From: a virus
IMG/VR virus record: IMGVR_UViG_3300030098_004539
Span: 1 to 64,000 of that record
Reading direction: 5' to 3' (one strand)
Length of the DNA stretch: 64,000 nucleotides
In this document: positions 1 through 9,149 of the stretch, in pieces
Numbering within the stretch: the stretch's first letter is position 1
How the letters are laid out: each line of letters begins with the position of its first letter
Made by a program: the position numbers and the translations under genes
Notes under the pieces: model-generated
Seen by the model: only the letters and a program-made list of their open reading frames with translations
What the model was told of the DNA's origin: nothing
The model's database searches: none

Positions 1-780
1 AATGATGCTTCCGATGACGCTGATGTTGACGTTGTAAAAGATAAAGAGAGAAAGAAAGAAAGCCTATATAGGGCTGCAAGAGATAAAAGGTTAGCAGAGG
101 CGTTTGGTGTAAATCCTCGAACAGACATATATAGAGATGAATTACCTGAGTTTGAGGATTTCCCAGAACAACCTAGATATGGGGGAGAGAAAGGGCTTCC
201 TATTTGGAAAAAGACTTCTGACGAGAAGCAATATTACGCCAAAGATTGGGAAAAGAAAGAGCGCCCTATAAACAGCTTTAAGTCTTGGGTAGACGGGTTT
301 AGAAGTAGCTTGTCGGAACACAGAGAGTCGTTACTCGATAAGTATGGCATCCCTAAAAACTCTAGGAATCAAAATGCTGACCAAAAAGAGTTTTTAGACT
401 ATATTCGAGATTCTGAAAATCAGCTTAAAGAAGATATGGCTCGGAAACTACGTGAAGAGTCTGACGACTTTGGTGATTTATCAGATAAAGAACAACAACA
501 TATTCTAGGGTTAATAAAGAAATCCGTGGATAATAGTACGAGTCGGATCGGAGACGTAAGTATGCTAGGACTTTTCTTAGACATTAACCTGTTTAAAGCC
601 CTCCCTTTAGGGGAGTCTCAAAAAATTAAAGCGTTTAAAAATTCATTCGGACGCACCTCTAGTGGCGTAAACCCCCCTACGATGAATACGGGGGAGTTAG
701 AGGCTGAAGAAGAAAAAGAAGCAGAGCGCAAAGATAAGAAAGAGATGGAAAAGAGTCTTAATCTCTACGTGAGTTGTTAA
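1..780 (+). CDS. Unknown head-module protein (5' end outside window)
   Basis: The reading frame is open from the first base, so the gene starts upstream; a TTG at 310 is only an internal codon. The visible 259 residues are strongly charged (many Lys, Glu, Asp) with no membrane segment and no domain I recognise. The last residues contain EMEKSLNLYVSC, and an internal segment reads INLFKALPLGE. Both fit the x-K-(S/A)-L pattern that recurs in the head genes downstream and may be prohead-protease sites (inference). The stop is followed after one base by the next ATG, so it is in the same operon. A head-associated or internal virion protein is likely from position; no function can be assigned. Confidence 0.75.
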   Translation, partial: NDASDDADVDVVKDKERKKESLYRAARDKRLAEAFGVNPRTDIYRDELPEFEDFPEQPRYGGEKGLPIWKKTSDEKQYYAKDWEKKERPINSFKSWVDGFRSSLSEHRESLLDKYGIPKNSRNQNADQKEFLDYIRDSENQLKEDMARKLREESDDFGDLSDKEQQHILGLIKKSVDNSTSRIGDVSMLGLFLDINLFKALPLGESQKIKAFKNSFGRTSSGVNPPTMNTGELEAEEEKEAERKDKKEMEKSLNLYVSC

Positions 781-781
781 A

Positions 782-3700
782 ATGAGTGACTACGAAGATA
801 TAAATAAAGGTTCTGAAGAAGGGTCTGGTGACTCCGCTGGCTCTGCCGGGGCTTTTAAGCCGCACGTACACGTCAAGCGAGGCATTAAAGATATCCAGCC
901 GATTAAGGGATCTTTTAAGCCTAAAAAGTGTGTTAAAACTGTGAGCTATCGTGGACGACCTCGGTACATCTGCCCCGCGTCTGGAGGAGAAACCGCAGTC
1001 CATAGTTTAGAGAATCTTCCTGTTAAACCAGAAGATACTCCGCGTAAATTAGCTGAAATTGCACAAACTGCCCCAGAACACTTAATTACTCCCAAAAGGC
1101 AACGAGAAGAGCCTCAAGAAGTACAAGCCGCTTTGAGAAACCGCCCCACAAGCATTCACTTACAGGATGTTGAAGAAGCCGGCCCAGATACAGAACATGA
1201 CCACCTACATTACCACTCTCCCAACGAGGCTACCGAGAAAGAATCGGATGCAATTATCTTAAAAGATAGTAAGCGCAAGTCTGGTGACGACGACGATGAC
1301 GGTGATGTCAAAAAAGGCCTGTTTATAACAGACTTGGTTAAGGGTAAGAAGCCTAAGATTGCTAAACCTATTAAGGCCCCTAAGAGGTCTAAACCTTCTT
1401 CTGGAAAAGCGCCTACTAAGAAAGCGCCTACTAAGAAAGCTCCTACTAAGAAAGCTCCTGGCGTCTACATTAAAGATGTTCGGCCCACTCTTAAGCCTCG
1501 TACTCAGGAGTCTAAAAAGAAGTTTAAAGACGATTTCCTTAATTTTCATCTTCGCCGCCCTAAGCAGAGTTCTTCTAAAGCGCCTGGTCGTAAATCAGAC
1601 CCTCTCGGCTCAATAATGCAGAGATTGCACCGCGACTATGGAGACAATTTTTTAAGTCCTGGTGCGGCCAAAAGGCCTTTAAGCTCTGCGGCCATACCTG
1701 TACCAGATTCGTACAGAGGAGGGGCGCTGACCGAAACAGAGAAGAAATACGGGAGAGGAGTTACGTCTAACTTTTTATCCGACAGTTCTAATCTTCCTGG
1801 CGGCGTTGCAAAACTCAAGAGCGGAGGGTTCATTGTTCCTGGAAAAGTAGGAATTCCTTTAGACGCCTTCTTTACATATAAAAAGCCTAAACAGTTTTTG
1901 TCGCAATTTTCTGATAAAGCTGTTTGGAGAGCAAAAATAACGCACGGCGCAGATCCCGTTAAGGGTCCTAAAATTTATAATAATTTAGAGGATGCGCTTG
2001 CGAGCCAGGAAGGTACTGAGTCAGAAGCAGACGAGTATATCACGCGGATTAACTGGAATGCGTTTAAAAAAGCTAATGACGGATTTACTCGCGGAGGAGA
2101 AGTACAATATCCAGAGTCTTTTAAAGTCCGTATTGGCCGGGAAGTAAAAACCGTACGTACTAGCGGTAAATGGTTTGGACGGTATGTTAAACCTTACTTT
2201 ACTCCAGGAAGGGACAGTTACGGTCGAAAGAAGATGGCTCCTGAGCAGGTTCTCAGTAAGTATATACGAGCAGTATACGATCGAGAAAATGAGCCGCCAC
2301 CAAAACCTGGTCGCGCCACCTTAAGGGCTGATAGAAAGAAGGGAACTTCTGGAGGCACGATAGATTCTGACGGAAATCTAAAGATTCGTACTCCTGCACA
2401 GTATGATGATCCTGGCGGTCGGAAGTTTGATCCTGCACCTCTTACGGATAAGGATTGGAAAGAAATCAAAGCTAGTATGGCTAAAAAGAAGGAAAAGGAG
2501 CTTAAGCGAGAAGCTGAGAGACGAGCGGAGGCGAAGCGACAAGGGCAAACTCCCGAAGCACAAAGAAAGTTTCGAGAAGAACTGAAGCGGATGAAGTATA
2601 CTCGGGAGCCTACTGTTGGAGAGTTTCTTTCTACTGTAGGCGAAGCTGCTTTATTTGTAGTAGATGCTCCTGTGATTGTTGGAGGTAAACTTGCTCAAAA
2701 AATTCCAACAGTTGCTCGCAATGCGGGCAAAGCTCTTGGTATTACCCTTAGTGCAGGTAAAGCTGCTGATGTAACACACAAAATGCGTACTGCCGTTATT
2801 GCGGTCTACAACAACGCCCAAGGGGTTAAAACGGCAATTTATGCAAAGACTGCTAAAGAAGCAGATAAGGTTCGAAAGCAGGTTGCAAATATGCCATCGT
2901 TTAACCGACTTGTCACTGCGGGAAGAGGAGGTGGTAAATCACCTATGCGCGTTGGCGTTACTAATCCTCGTCGTACAGCAAGAACTGCTGCACAGCGAAG
3001 AGCAGATGTTAGCCAACTTTACCCTACTGGTACTCCGTCACGCGTTCGTGTACCAAAAAAACGCCCCCCAACAAGAAAGAGTCCTAGCACCCCTTCACGC
3101 GTTCCTGACAAAATAAAGACACCGCCTAAGGCTAAACCTAAAAAGCCTACGGACAAACCTACACCTGAGCTTCCTCCTGTCCCTAAACCTACTAGGAGGC
3201 CTCCAGGATCTAAGCCTAAGCCTGTTCGTAGAAGGCGACAAGCACCTCGAAGAAGGCGTAAAGATACTCCTACAGAGAAGCCTCAGCAGAAGCCTACAGA
3301 TAAGCCGCAGCAGAAGCCGCAGCAGAAGCCTAAGGATAAGCCGCAGCAGAAGCCTAAGGATAAGCCGCAGCAGAAGCCTAAGGATAAGCCTAAGGGTAAG
3401 GATAAGCCTAAGGGTAAGGATAAGCCTAAAACTAGAAGCGCAATTAAACGCGCAGCTAGGCAATTACTCGCTGCTGATCGTGTTGAAGCTCCTGCAAAAG
3501 AAAAGCCTCCAAAGAGGGATAAAAAGAGAAAGAAAAAGAAGAAGAAGAGAAGAAGGTTTATTATTGCCGACGATAATCGTCGTATATATGAGGATACTCA
3601 ACGAAAAGAGGAGAAGGTTGCTCCTTTGCGCGAAGAGTTGCGACGAAAAGGTAGAAAGAAGGAAGAAGAGGAAGATGATGATTTAGCGGCCATCATCCGA

Positions 3701-3958
3701 AGAGCCAAAAAGAGACACCGACTTCAAACTTTAGATGATCGTTATTCTCAGATTGGTAAAGAAGGTAAACGCGACGTTGAAGATTTAGCTAGTCGCGCTG
3801 AGGCACGAGCTATGTTCTACAAAAGTCAGGCATTCATAGCCCCCTATGTACGGCAGGTTCGTAACAAGAAAATTTCTTTAAAAGAGGCTTTAGATAAAGT
3901 TCCTTGGTGGATGCAAGATGAGCTTTTAAGTCGATTACGAAGAAAGAAACGTCGCTAA
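782..3958 (+). CDS. Large Lys/Pro/Arg-rich repeat protein, probable head-associated
   Basis: 1058 residues, extremely basic apart from an acidic patch (DDDDDGD) near residue 170. Low-complexity segments include three KKAPT repeats near residue 210, a Pro/Lys/Gln region near residues 830-885 built of KPQQKPKD-type units, and a run of Lys/Arg near residues 915-930. A more ordered region around residues 290-640 contains GGVAKLKSGGFIVPG, which resembles GSGVTKLESGGFKAPG in the protein at 8048-9139. A hydrophobic stretch near residues 625-650 (FLSTVGEAALFVVDAPVIVGG) could insert in a membrane. No catalytic family is recognised. High basic charge beside the portal and protease genes suggests a DNA-binding or internal head protein; this is inference. 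The start has a single base between it and the preceding stop. Confidence 0.8.
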   Translation: MSDYEDINKGSEEGSGDSAGSAGAFKPHVHVKRGIKDIQPIKGSFKPKKCVKTVSYRGRPRYICPASGGETAVHSLENLPVKPEDTPRKLAEIAQTAPEHLITPKRQREEPQEVQAALRNRPTSIHLQDVEEAGPDTEHDHLHYHSPNEATEKESDAIILKDSKRKSGDDDDDGDVKKGLFITDLVKGKKPKIAKPIKAPKRSKPSSGKAPTKKAPTKKAPTKKAPGVYIKDVRPTLKPRTQESKKKFKDDFLNFHLRRPKQSSSKAPGRKSDPLGSIMQRLHRDYGDNFLSPGAAKRPLSSAAIPVPDSYRGGALTETEKKYGRGVTSNFLSDSSNLPGGVAKLKSGGFIVPGKVGIPLDAFFTYKKPKQFLSQFSDKAVWRAKITHGADPVKGPKIYNNLEDALASQEGTESEADEYITRINWNAFKKANDGFTRGGEVQYPESFKVRIGREVKTVRTSGKWFGRYVKPYFTPGRDSYGRKKMAPEQVLSKYIRAVYDRENEPPPKPGRATLRADRKKGTSGGTIDSDGNLKIRTPAQYDDPGGRKFDPAPLTDKDWKEIKASMAKKKEKELKREAERRAEAKRQGQTPEAQRKFREELKRMKYTREPTVGEFLSTVGEAALFVVDAPVIVGGKLAQKIPTVARNAGKALGITLSAGKAADVTHKMRTAVIAVYNNAQGVKTAIYAKTAKEADKVRKQVANMPSFNRLVTAGRGGGKSPMRVGVTNPRRTARTAAQRRADVSQLYPTGTPSRVRVPKKRPPTRKSPSTPSRVPDKIKTPPKAKPKKPTDKPTPELPPVPKPTRRPPGSKPKPVRRRRQAPRRRRKDTPTEKPQQKPTDKPQQKPQQKPKDKPQQKPKDKPQQKPKDKPKGKDKPKGKDKPKTRSAIKRAARQLLAADRVEAPAKEKPPKRDKKRKKKKKKRRRFIIADDNRRIYEDTQRKEEKVAPLREELRRKGRKKEEEEDDDLAAIIRRAKKRHRLQTLDDRYSQIGKEGKRDVEDLASRAEARAMFYKSQAFIAPYVRQVRNKKISLKEALDKVPWWMQDELLSRLRRKKRR
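1409..1453 (+). repeat. Three 15-bp tandem repeats encoding APTKK units
   Basis: Units at 1409, 1424 and 1439, each gcgcctactaagaaa, the third with one synonymous change (gct). They encode Ala-Pro-Thr-Lys-Lys inside the basic protein at 782-3958. Confidence 0.9.
3277..3428 (+). repeat. KPQQKPKD-type low-complexity repeat tract
   Basis: Tandem units close to a 24-base period (cores of aagccgcagcagaagcc and aaggataagcc) encode KPQQKPKD, grading into KPKGKD units. The near-perfect DNA identity suggests recent expansion by slippage or recombination within the 782-3958 gene. Confidence 0.88.
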
Positions 3959-3967
3959 AGGGATAAG

Positions 3968-4852
3968 ATGTCATCTTATAATCATCGGTCTTCTAAAAAA
4001 TTAGGTTGGACGCCTCAATGGTTTGGTGTGTCTGAGTTTGGAGACGATCTTCAAGAAGCTATTAAAGAGTTCCAAGGGGAATATGAAGACTTAAAAGTAG
4101 ACGGAATGTGTGGTCCGGTTACTTACCGGAGAATAAAGTTAGAAAGGGACACACAAGACATTGGTCCCTCTCACGGAGAGAAGATATTAATAGGTGGAAA
4201 ACTGTTTCCTATACCTTGGGATAAAGTAATAATTCCAGGGGAGAATGGAGCTTTAGAGTTAACTAAAGGTTTTCGCCGTAAAAAAGACCGATATATAAAT
4301 ATGGTCATTACACACTGGGATGTCTGCACCTCTGCTAAAAAGTGTAGGAATGTTCTTGCCGCTAAGAATATATCGACACACTTTTGTATCGACTGGGATG
4401 GCACTATCTATCAGTTTATGGATGTGATGCACGAGGGGTGGCATTCTGGGGTAGGTAAGATCAACCGACAGAGTGTTGGAATCGATTTGAATAACCCAGT
4501 TTATACAAAATATAATAAAATTTTGGTAAAACGAGGACAACCAGAACGGCCTGTGATAAGCGGTTATAGTATTAATGGTTGGAAGCCGAAGGAATTTTTA
4601 GGTTTCCATCAAGTACAAATTGATGCTTATATAGCTTTATTGGCTGGGTTAAATGCCCACTTGCCTGATTTAAACCTAATTCCTACTGGCGATACGGGAA
4701 ATCCCAAAGTGATCAAGACTATTCCTTTGGCTAAAGCCGCTTCTGAGGGCGGCGTAATGCACCATGCCCATGTAAAGAAGCGTAAGTGGGACACAGCAGG
4801 GGTTCACCTGTCCGAGTGCTGTGAAGCTGCTAAAGGGTTAGTTGTAGAATGA
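3968..4852 (+). CDS. Peptidoglycan amidase (Amidase_2) with N-terminal binding domain
   Basis: N-acetylmuramoyl-L-alanine amidase, cutting the bond between MurNAc and L-Ala of peptidoglycan. Residues 25-60 look like a PG_binding_1 domain (VDGMCGPVTYRRI). Residues 105-280 form a T7-lysozyme/PGRP-like domain: a probable zinc His116 in THWDVC, STHFCID with DGTIYQ, HSGVG near 159-163, a VGIDLNN strand, and the C-terminal HHAH (265-268) and KWDTAG (273-278) in the place of the second zinc His and the third ligand. The gene follows the large basic protein by 9 bases (RBS AGGGATAAG) and overlaps the transglycosylase ATG by 4 bases. It lies far from the holin-like genes at 61.9 kb, so it could be the endolysin or a virion-associated lysin. 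Confidence 0.9.
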   Translation: MSSYNHRSSKKLGWTPQWFGVSEFGDDLQEAIKEFQGEYEDLKVDGMCGPVTYRRIKLERDTQDIGPSHGEKILIGGKLFPIPWDKVIIPGENGALELTKGFRRKKDRYINMVITHWDVCTSAKKCRNVLAAKNISTHFCIDWDGTIYQFMDVMHEGWHSGVGKINRQSVGIDLNNPVYTKYNKILVKRGQPERPVISGYSINGWKPKEFLGFHQVQIDAYIALLAGLNAHLPDLNLIPTGDTGNPKVIKTIPLAKAASEGGVMHHAHVKKRKWDTAGVHLSECCEAAKGLVVE

Positions 4853-5973
4853 GGCTTTATCTAGACATAGACTTGTATAAGGCTGCTTCTGGGCCACCCT
4901 CTGAGGAGTATGAATTTTCTCCTCTGCGATTTAGTGGGTTGCCCCCCACTAAAGCTAATATAGATGAGCAGATATGGGTGGCTGCTCAAAAGTACGACAT
5001 ACCTGAAATTTATGATGCGCTTGTTGCTACCGCTAAACAGGAATCTGGCAGAACTCATTGGAGGAATCGTGGTAGGGGTAAGATTATTACGAGTCCTACG
5101 GACGCTCAGGGTGTTATGCAGTTAATGGCACGGACTGCTCGGGGGTTGGGTGTAGACCGTAAGGACTGGCGACAAAATATTTGGGGCGGTGTTAAGCTAT
5201 GGAGTATTAATTACAAGCAGGCTCTTAAGTCTGGTATGTCGCCTTCAGATGCTGTGGATTACGCAGCTATGGCTTATTATTCTGGCGGTGCGGGGGGTAA
5301 AGATCCTTCACAAAATACCAGTGCGGTAGAGGTACATAACCAGCGAGCGTTAGCTCGTCACAGACGTAAAAACCCAAACGCAACTATTTGGGACGTTCCT
5401 AGTAGCCAATTAAAGGGTGCGCCTAGTCAAGTATCTAAGTTTGGTGGTATTAAAAACTGGCGTAAAAATATGCAACGGGCCATGTCTCGGGGTGCTGGTA
5501 TTGATTCAACTACTGGCAAGAAGACATTTGGTGGTGCATTAGACAGGTACGCGAGAGGTATTAAGCGTCGTAGTGAGGCAGATCGTCACTATGTTCGTGT
5601 AGGTAAAGATAGAGCCCAGGCCGAAAGGCATGGGCTTAAGGGGTATACTGAAAGAGATAGCTCAGGTCGAGGGATTGCTAGTATGCCTATTAGGCAGACA
5701 ATGGCGAGGCCGGAAGACTTACGCCCTACGCCTTCTAAGCCTAAGTCTGTAGCGTCTGAGGGTTTGTATTTAAAAAGTCCTGTAGCTGCCCCTGCTAGGA
5801 AACAGGCTGAGACTAAGCGTGTTGCTGGACTAGACGCTGCCAGTAAAGATTTAGGTCTTCCGGCTCCGTCTAAAGTGTTAAGTAGACAACCTAAGTCTGT
5901 TGCGGTTCAGCCTCGACCTCCGGTTAAAGTTAGTAAGTCGTTATTTCAATCAGAATATTTTATTGAGGTATAA
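4849..5973 (+). CDS. Lytic transglycosylase (SLT domain), probable virion lysin
   Basis: Residues 40-160 are a soluble lytic transglycosylase domain that cleaves the MurNAc-GlcNAc glycosidic bond: catalytic Glu65 in TAKQESG, the GVMQLM motif at 88-93, and AYYSGG near 142-147. The remaining 210 residues are basic and Pro-rich, and the protein ends VSKSLFQSEYFIEV. That tail matches NKSLFKS and SKSLFKS in the protein at 8048-9139 and fits a possible prohead-protease site; DLYKAAS at residues 8-14 is similar. The start ATG overlaps the amidase stop (ATGA), so translation is coupled. Position between amidase and portal plus the tag suggests packaging into the head and ejection at infection, as with other SLT-containing phage ejection proteins (inference). 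Confidence 0.9.
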   Translation: MRLYLDIDLYKAASGPPSEEYEFSPLRFSGLPPTKANIDEQIWVAAQKYDIPEIYDALVATAKQESGRTHWRNRGRGKIITSPTDAQGVMQLMARTARGLGVDRKDWRQNIWGGVKLWSINYKQALKSGMSPSDAVDYAAMAYYSGGAGGKDPSQNTSAVEVHNQRALARHRRKNPNATIWDVPSSQLKGAPSQVSKFGGIKNWRKNMQRAMSRGAGIDSTTGKKTFGGALDRYARGIKRRSEADRHYVRVGKDRAQAERHGLKGYTERDSSGRGIASMPIRQTMARPEDLRPTPSKPKSVASEGLYLKSPVAAPARKQAETKRVAGLDAASKDLGLPAPSKVLSRQPKSVAVQPRPPVKVSKSLFQSEYFIEV

Positions 5974-5975
5974 AA

Positions 5976-8045
5976 ATGGGGCTATTAGATAAAGCTCTGA
6001 GTAAAGTATTATCGCCTTCGATTATTACCCCTACTGCTGAAGAGCTAGCTAAGGGGTGGAAGAAGATTTCTGGTACTGCTCCGGCGGGTCCTCCTAAGGC
6101 TATGACTTGGGACCCGATGTCCCTTGTTTACTCTTTGGGATATAAAGACCGACGAAGTAACCTTACGTACGATATTTTACGTCAGATGGTGGGGTCTTTA
6201 AGTGTGTTAGCGGCTATTGTTAATACGCGAGTTAATCAAGTAGCTACTTTTACCTCTCCTTATCGTCGAACTCGTAACCTTGGTTTTGAGATTAAACATA
6301 AAGACCGGGATCACCGTCTTTCTAAGTCGGAAAAGCGGTTTATTGTTGAGCTAGAGTCGTTCATCTCTAATTGCGGAAAGTCTAAGGTAAATAAGTTTAG
6401 TACTAAGCCTAGGGATAACTTCGAGCAATTTACTCGCAAGGTCATTAGAGATCGAATGACATATGATCAAATGACGTTTGAGATTGTTCCTGACCGGAAA
6501 GGTCTTCCTTATGAGTTTGTTGCTGTTGATGCAGCAACAGTACGTCTTGCGGCAGACCCTAGCGCCGAAAAATATAGAAATACTCGACAAGAAAAGAAAG
6601 AGCTTAAAGAGTTTTTAGAAAACTATTCAGGCTCTGCCTTAGCATACCCAGTACTTCAAGAACCTAGTAAGCGCGGTAAAGCGTCTTTTGTGCAAGTCTG
6701 GCAAGGGTCTATCGTTCGGGCGTACACGCGGCAAGAACTAGCATTTTGTATTGCTAACCCCCGCACAGACATTAAGTCTAACGGTTACGGGTACGCTGAG
6801 ACAGAACAGCTTGTAAATATTATTACGTCTCAACTGTGGGCGGAAGAATATAACCGTAACTTCTTTAAGCAGGGTGCTGCTCCTAAAGGATTGCTTAATA
6901 TTCGTGGAGATAATATTTCTCCAGAACAACTCGAAGCATTTAAGCGCCAGTGGGTGGCTAATGTTGCGGGTACTGAAAATGCGTGGCGCACTCCTATTCT
7001 TCAAAGTGAAGAAATTCAGTACCTCAACATGCAAACTAACAACCTGGATATGGAGTACTCTCGTTGGTTAGAGTACTTGATCAAGGTGATTTGCGCTGTT
7101 TATCTAATTGCTCCCGAAGAGATTGGTTTCTACCTGTCCCCCGGCGGCATGCAGCAGCCTATGTTCGATACGAACAACGAGTGGAAGCTAAAAGCCTCTA
7201 AAGACCGAGGACTACGACCATTACTTCGATTTTATGCAGATGCTCTTAATAGTAATGTTATCGATAAAATCGACGACCGGTTTTACTTGGACTTTGTCGG
7301 TCTTGACGAGCTTACAGAGAAAGAACGTATTGAACTCAGGAATCAACAAGTTCAGTTCTTTAGGACTGTTAATGAGATTCGCGCCGATGAAGATTTAGCC
7401 CCTATTGATGACGGGGACATTATCTTAAATCCAATTTACCTCCAAAAAATTCAGATGGAACACACCTGGAAAATGGAGGCAGAGCAGCGAAAAGAAGCTA
7501 AGAAAGCTCAAGATGAGCAACTTGCTATGCAAAAGAAGCAAATGTCTATGCAGGAGCAAGCACAGCAACAGCAGATGCAACAGCAACAGCAGATGCAACA
7601 GCAGGCGCAGCAGCAAATGGGTGCTGCACCAGAAGAAGGACAGCCTGGACAAGAGGGTCAGCCTCCAGAACAGGAAGGTCCGTCGATCGCACCATCTATT
7701 GACGAACTACGTGCACAAGGCGCAGAACCCGAAGCACAGCCCGCTCCTGAAGAAGGTGCTCCTCAACAAGAAGGTGCTCCCCCTGAAGAAGTTCAAGAAG
7801 GTGCTCCTCAACAAGAAGGTGCTCCCCCTGAAGAAGTTCAAGAAGCTGCACAAATGGAAGAGCAAGTCTCTCCCGAAGGTGTAGAGGAAGAAGCTGCCGT
7901 AGAAGAGCAAACATCCCCGGAAGAAGCAGCACAAGTTGCGCCTGAAGAAGCTCCAAAAAGTAAAAAAGAGCAAATACAGGAAATTTTAAATTCCCTTCCC
8001 CCTGAGATGTTGGTTAATAATACCAAGAACGTTGACGAGGAATAG
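5976..8045 (+). CDS. Portal protein
   Basis: Forms the dodecameric DNA gate at one head vertex. Family features are seen: an N-terminal segment SVLAAIVNTRVNQVATF (about residues 74-90), a FEIKHKD strand, and the core YGYAETEQLVNIITSQ followed by EEYNRNFFKQGAAPKGLLNI (about residues 270-315), typical of phage portals. From about residue 500 the chain becomes a Gln/Glu/Lys-rich helix, then a run of QQQQMQQQ, then Pro/Glu/Gln-rich repeats (EGAPQQEGAPPEEVQ twice), and ends acidic. At 689 residues it is longer than many portals because of this tail. LLDKALSKVL at the N-terminus fits the x-K-(S/A)-L pattern of the head module. A GAGG ribosome site precedes the ATG. Confidence 0.93.
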   Translation: MGLLDKALSKVLSPSIITPTAEELAKGWKKISGTAPAGPPKAMTWDPMSLVYSLGYKDRRSNLTYDILRQMVGSLSVLAAIVNTRVNQVATFTSPYRRTRNLGFEIKHKDRDHRLSKSEKRFIVELESFISNCGKSKVNKFSTKPRDNFEQFTRKVIRDRMTYDQMTFEIVPDRKGLPYEFVAVDAATVRLAADPSAEKYRNTRQEKKELKEFLENYSGSALAYPVLQEPSKRGKASFVQVWQGSIVRAYTRQELAFCIANPRTDIKSNGYGYAETEQLVNIITSQLWAEEYNRNFFKQGAAPKGLLNIRGDNISPEQLEAFKRQWVANVAGTENAWRTPILQSEEIQYLNMQTNNLDMEYSRWLEYLIKVICAVYLIAPEEIGFYLSPGGMQQPMFDTNNEWKLKASKDRGLRPLLRFYADALNSNVIDKIDDRFYLDFVGLDELTEKERIELRNQQVQFFRTVNEIRADEDLAPIDDGDIILNPIYLQKIQMEHTWKMEAEQRKEAKKAQDEQLAMQKKQMSMQEQAQQQQMQQQQQMQQQAQQQMGAAPEEGQPGQEGQPPEQEGPSIAPSIDELRAQGAEPEAQPAPEEGAPQQEGAPPEEVQEGAPQQEGAPPEEVQEAAQMEEQVSPEGVEEEAAVEEQTSPEEAAQVAPEEAPKSKKEQIQEILNSLPPEMLVNNTKNVDEE
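7752..7841 (+). repeat. Perfect 45-bp tandem duplication in portal tail
   Basis: Two identical 45-base units, 7752-7796 and 7797-7841, each encoding EGAPQQEGAPPEEVQ. No base differs between them, so the duplication is recent or kept uniform by recombination. Confidence 0.92.
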
Positions 8046-8047
8046 CT

Positions 8048-9139
8048 ATGAAATACCGTTCGTACGAAAAGTCTATTAATGCAAAGAAAAAGGACCTTGA
8101 CGAAGAGGGCGAAAATGCTCCTGTTGAAGGTGAGGATCTGGCTAAGAATCGTAAACACGGGTACGCCGAACCACCCCTTATGTCTAATGTAAGGGCGTTT
8201 AATAAGTCCTTATTTAAGTCTGTTTCTCTTTCAAAGGCAGTAGTGGGAGAAAGATTACCTACTGGCCCAGCGAATATCTACTCTAAGAAGAATCGTGAGA
8301 GGTTGATTGAGGGAGCTAAAGAGGGAGCTAAAGCAGCGTGGGGGGCGCTAAAGAACATTCCCAATATCTTTAGGGACAGGAAGAAGGACGACGATCAGCT
8401 TCCCCCGCCCCCGAAAAGGTCCAAGGGTTCCAGCCCTTGGAAGAAGCCCCGGAGTAAAAAAAGTCCATATTATTTACCGCATAATATACCTGGGGCTCCT
8501 GATACTTATGAAGGTATGGAACGTCAGCGGAAACCTTCTTCTCCAAAGTCCACCTCAGGATCTGGGGTAACTAAGTTAGAGTCTGGTGGGTTTAAAGCTC
8601 CAGGCATTGATAAGACTTTTGCAACAGAAAAGGATGCGATTAATGCAATTAAAGAAGCAAAACCAGAGCGCATTTATAAGCCTTTAAAATTTGATGAAGA
8701 GAAGCATGGTCGGCCCACCCCAAGAATCGTGCCTGCACCTGTGAGTAAGTCCTTATTTAAGTCTTCTTACGGCTCAAAAGTAGGATCTCCATGCGATCTA
8801 GGCGGTTCTAAAGGGAAAAAGGCTCCAGAATGGGAAGAAGGTAACGTCTCCCATGAAAAGCCTCGCGAAGAAAATGGGCAATACACGCCTCCCGGATGGT
8901 CCGCTAAAGGCGAAGACGACGAGGATAAGAAGAAGAAAAAGGACGTAAAGAAGTCTATTACGGAACTTCGTTACGGTGCTCAACCTCTTCATGGGTTTGA
9001 TTTACACAAGTCTTGTGCTGTGTGTGGGCGACTTTCAAAGTCTGCCGGTGAAAAAGGTCATGAAGGACACAGCGGATGCTGTGAAGATTGTAAGAAATCT
9101 ATGAATTCCATGCGATGGCACGAGTCGCATCTCGCGTAG
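8048..9139 (+). CDS. Unknown head-module protein with KSLFKS motifs and C-terminal Cys cluster
   Basis: 363 residues, basic, with Pro/Lys-rich middle. Two motif copies stand out: AFNKSLFKSVSLSKAV (near residues 50-65) and PVSKSLFKSSYG (231-242); their DNA shares 19 identical bases. A segment GSGVTKLESGGFKAPG (about residues 172-187) resembles one in the protein at 782-3958. The last 45 residues carry CAVCGRLSK followed by GHEGHSGCCEDC, a possible zinc-binding cluster. No enzyme family is recognised. It sits directly after the portal with an AGGA ribosome site. A capsid-internal or scaffold-related protein processed by the protease is a reasonable guess, no more. Confidence 0.75.
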   Translation: MKYRSYEKSINAKKKDLDEEGENAPVEGEDLAKNRKHGYAEPPLMSNVRAFNKSLFKSVSLSKAVVGERLPTGPANIYSKKNRERLIEGAKEGAKAAWGALKNIPNIFRDRKKDDDQLPPPPKRSKGSSPWKKPRSKKSPYYLPHNIPGAPDTYEGMERQRKPSSPKSTSGSGVTKLESGGFKAPGIDKTFATEKDAINAIKEAKPERIYKPLKFDEEKHGRPTPRIVPAPVSKSLFKSSYGSKVGSPCDLGGSKGKKAPEWEEGNVSHEKPREENGQYTPPGWSAKGEDDEDKKKKKDVKKSITELRYGAQPLHGFDLHKSCAVCGRLSKSAGEKGHEGHSGCCEDCKKSMNSMRWHESHLA

Positions 9140-9149
9140 GAGAATTAAC

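Noticed and set aside
3095-3463. Leu/Arg-rich minus-strand frame opposite the KPQQ repeats
   Set aside because: Composition is the plain reverse complement of Lys/Pro/Gln codons; no start signals.
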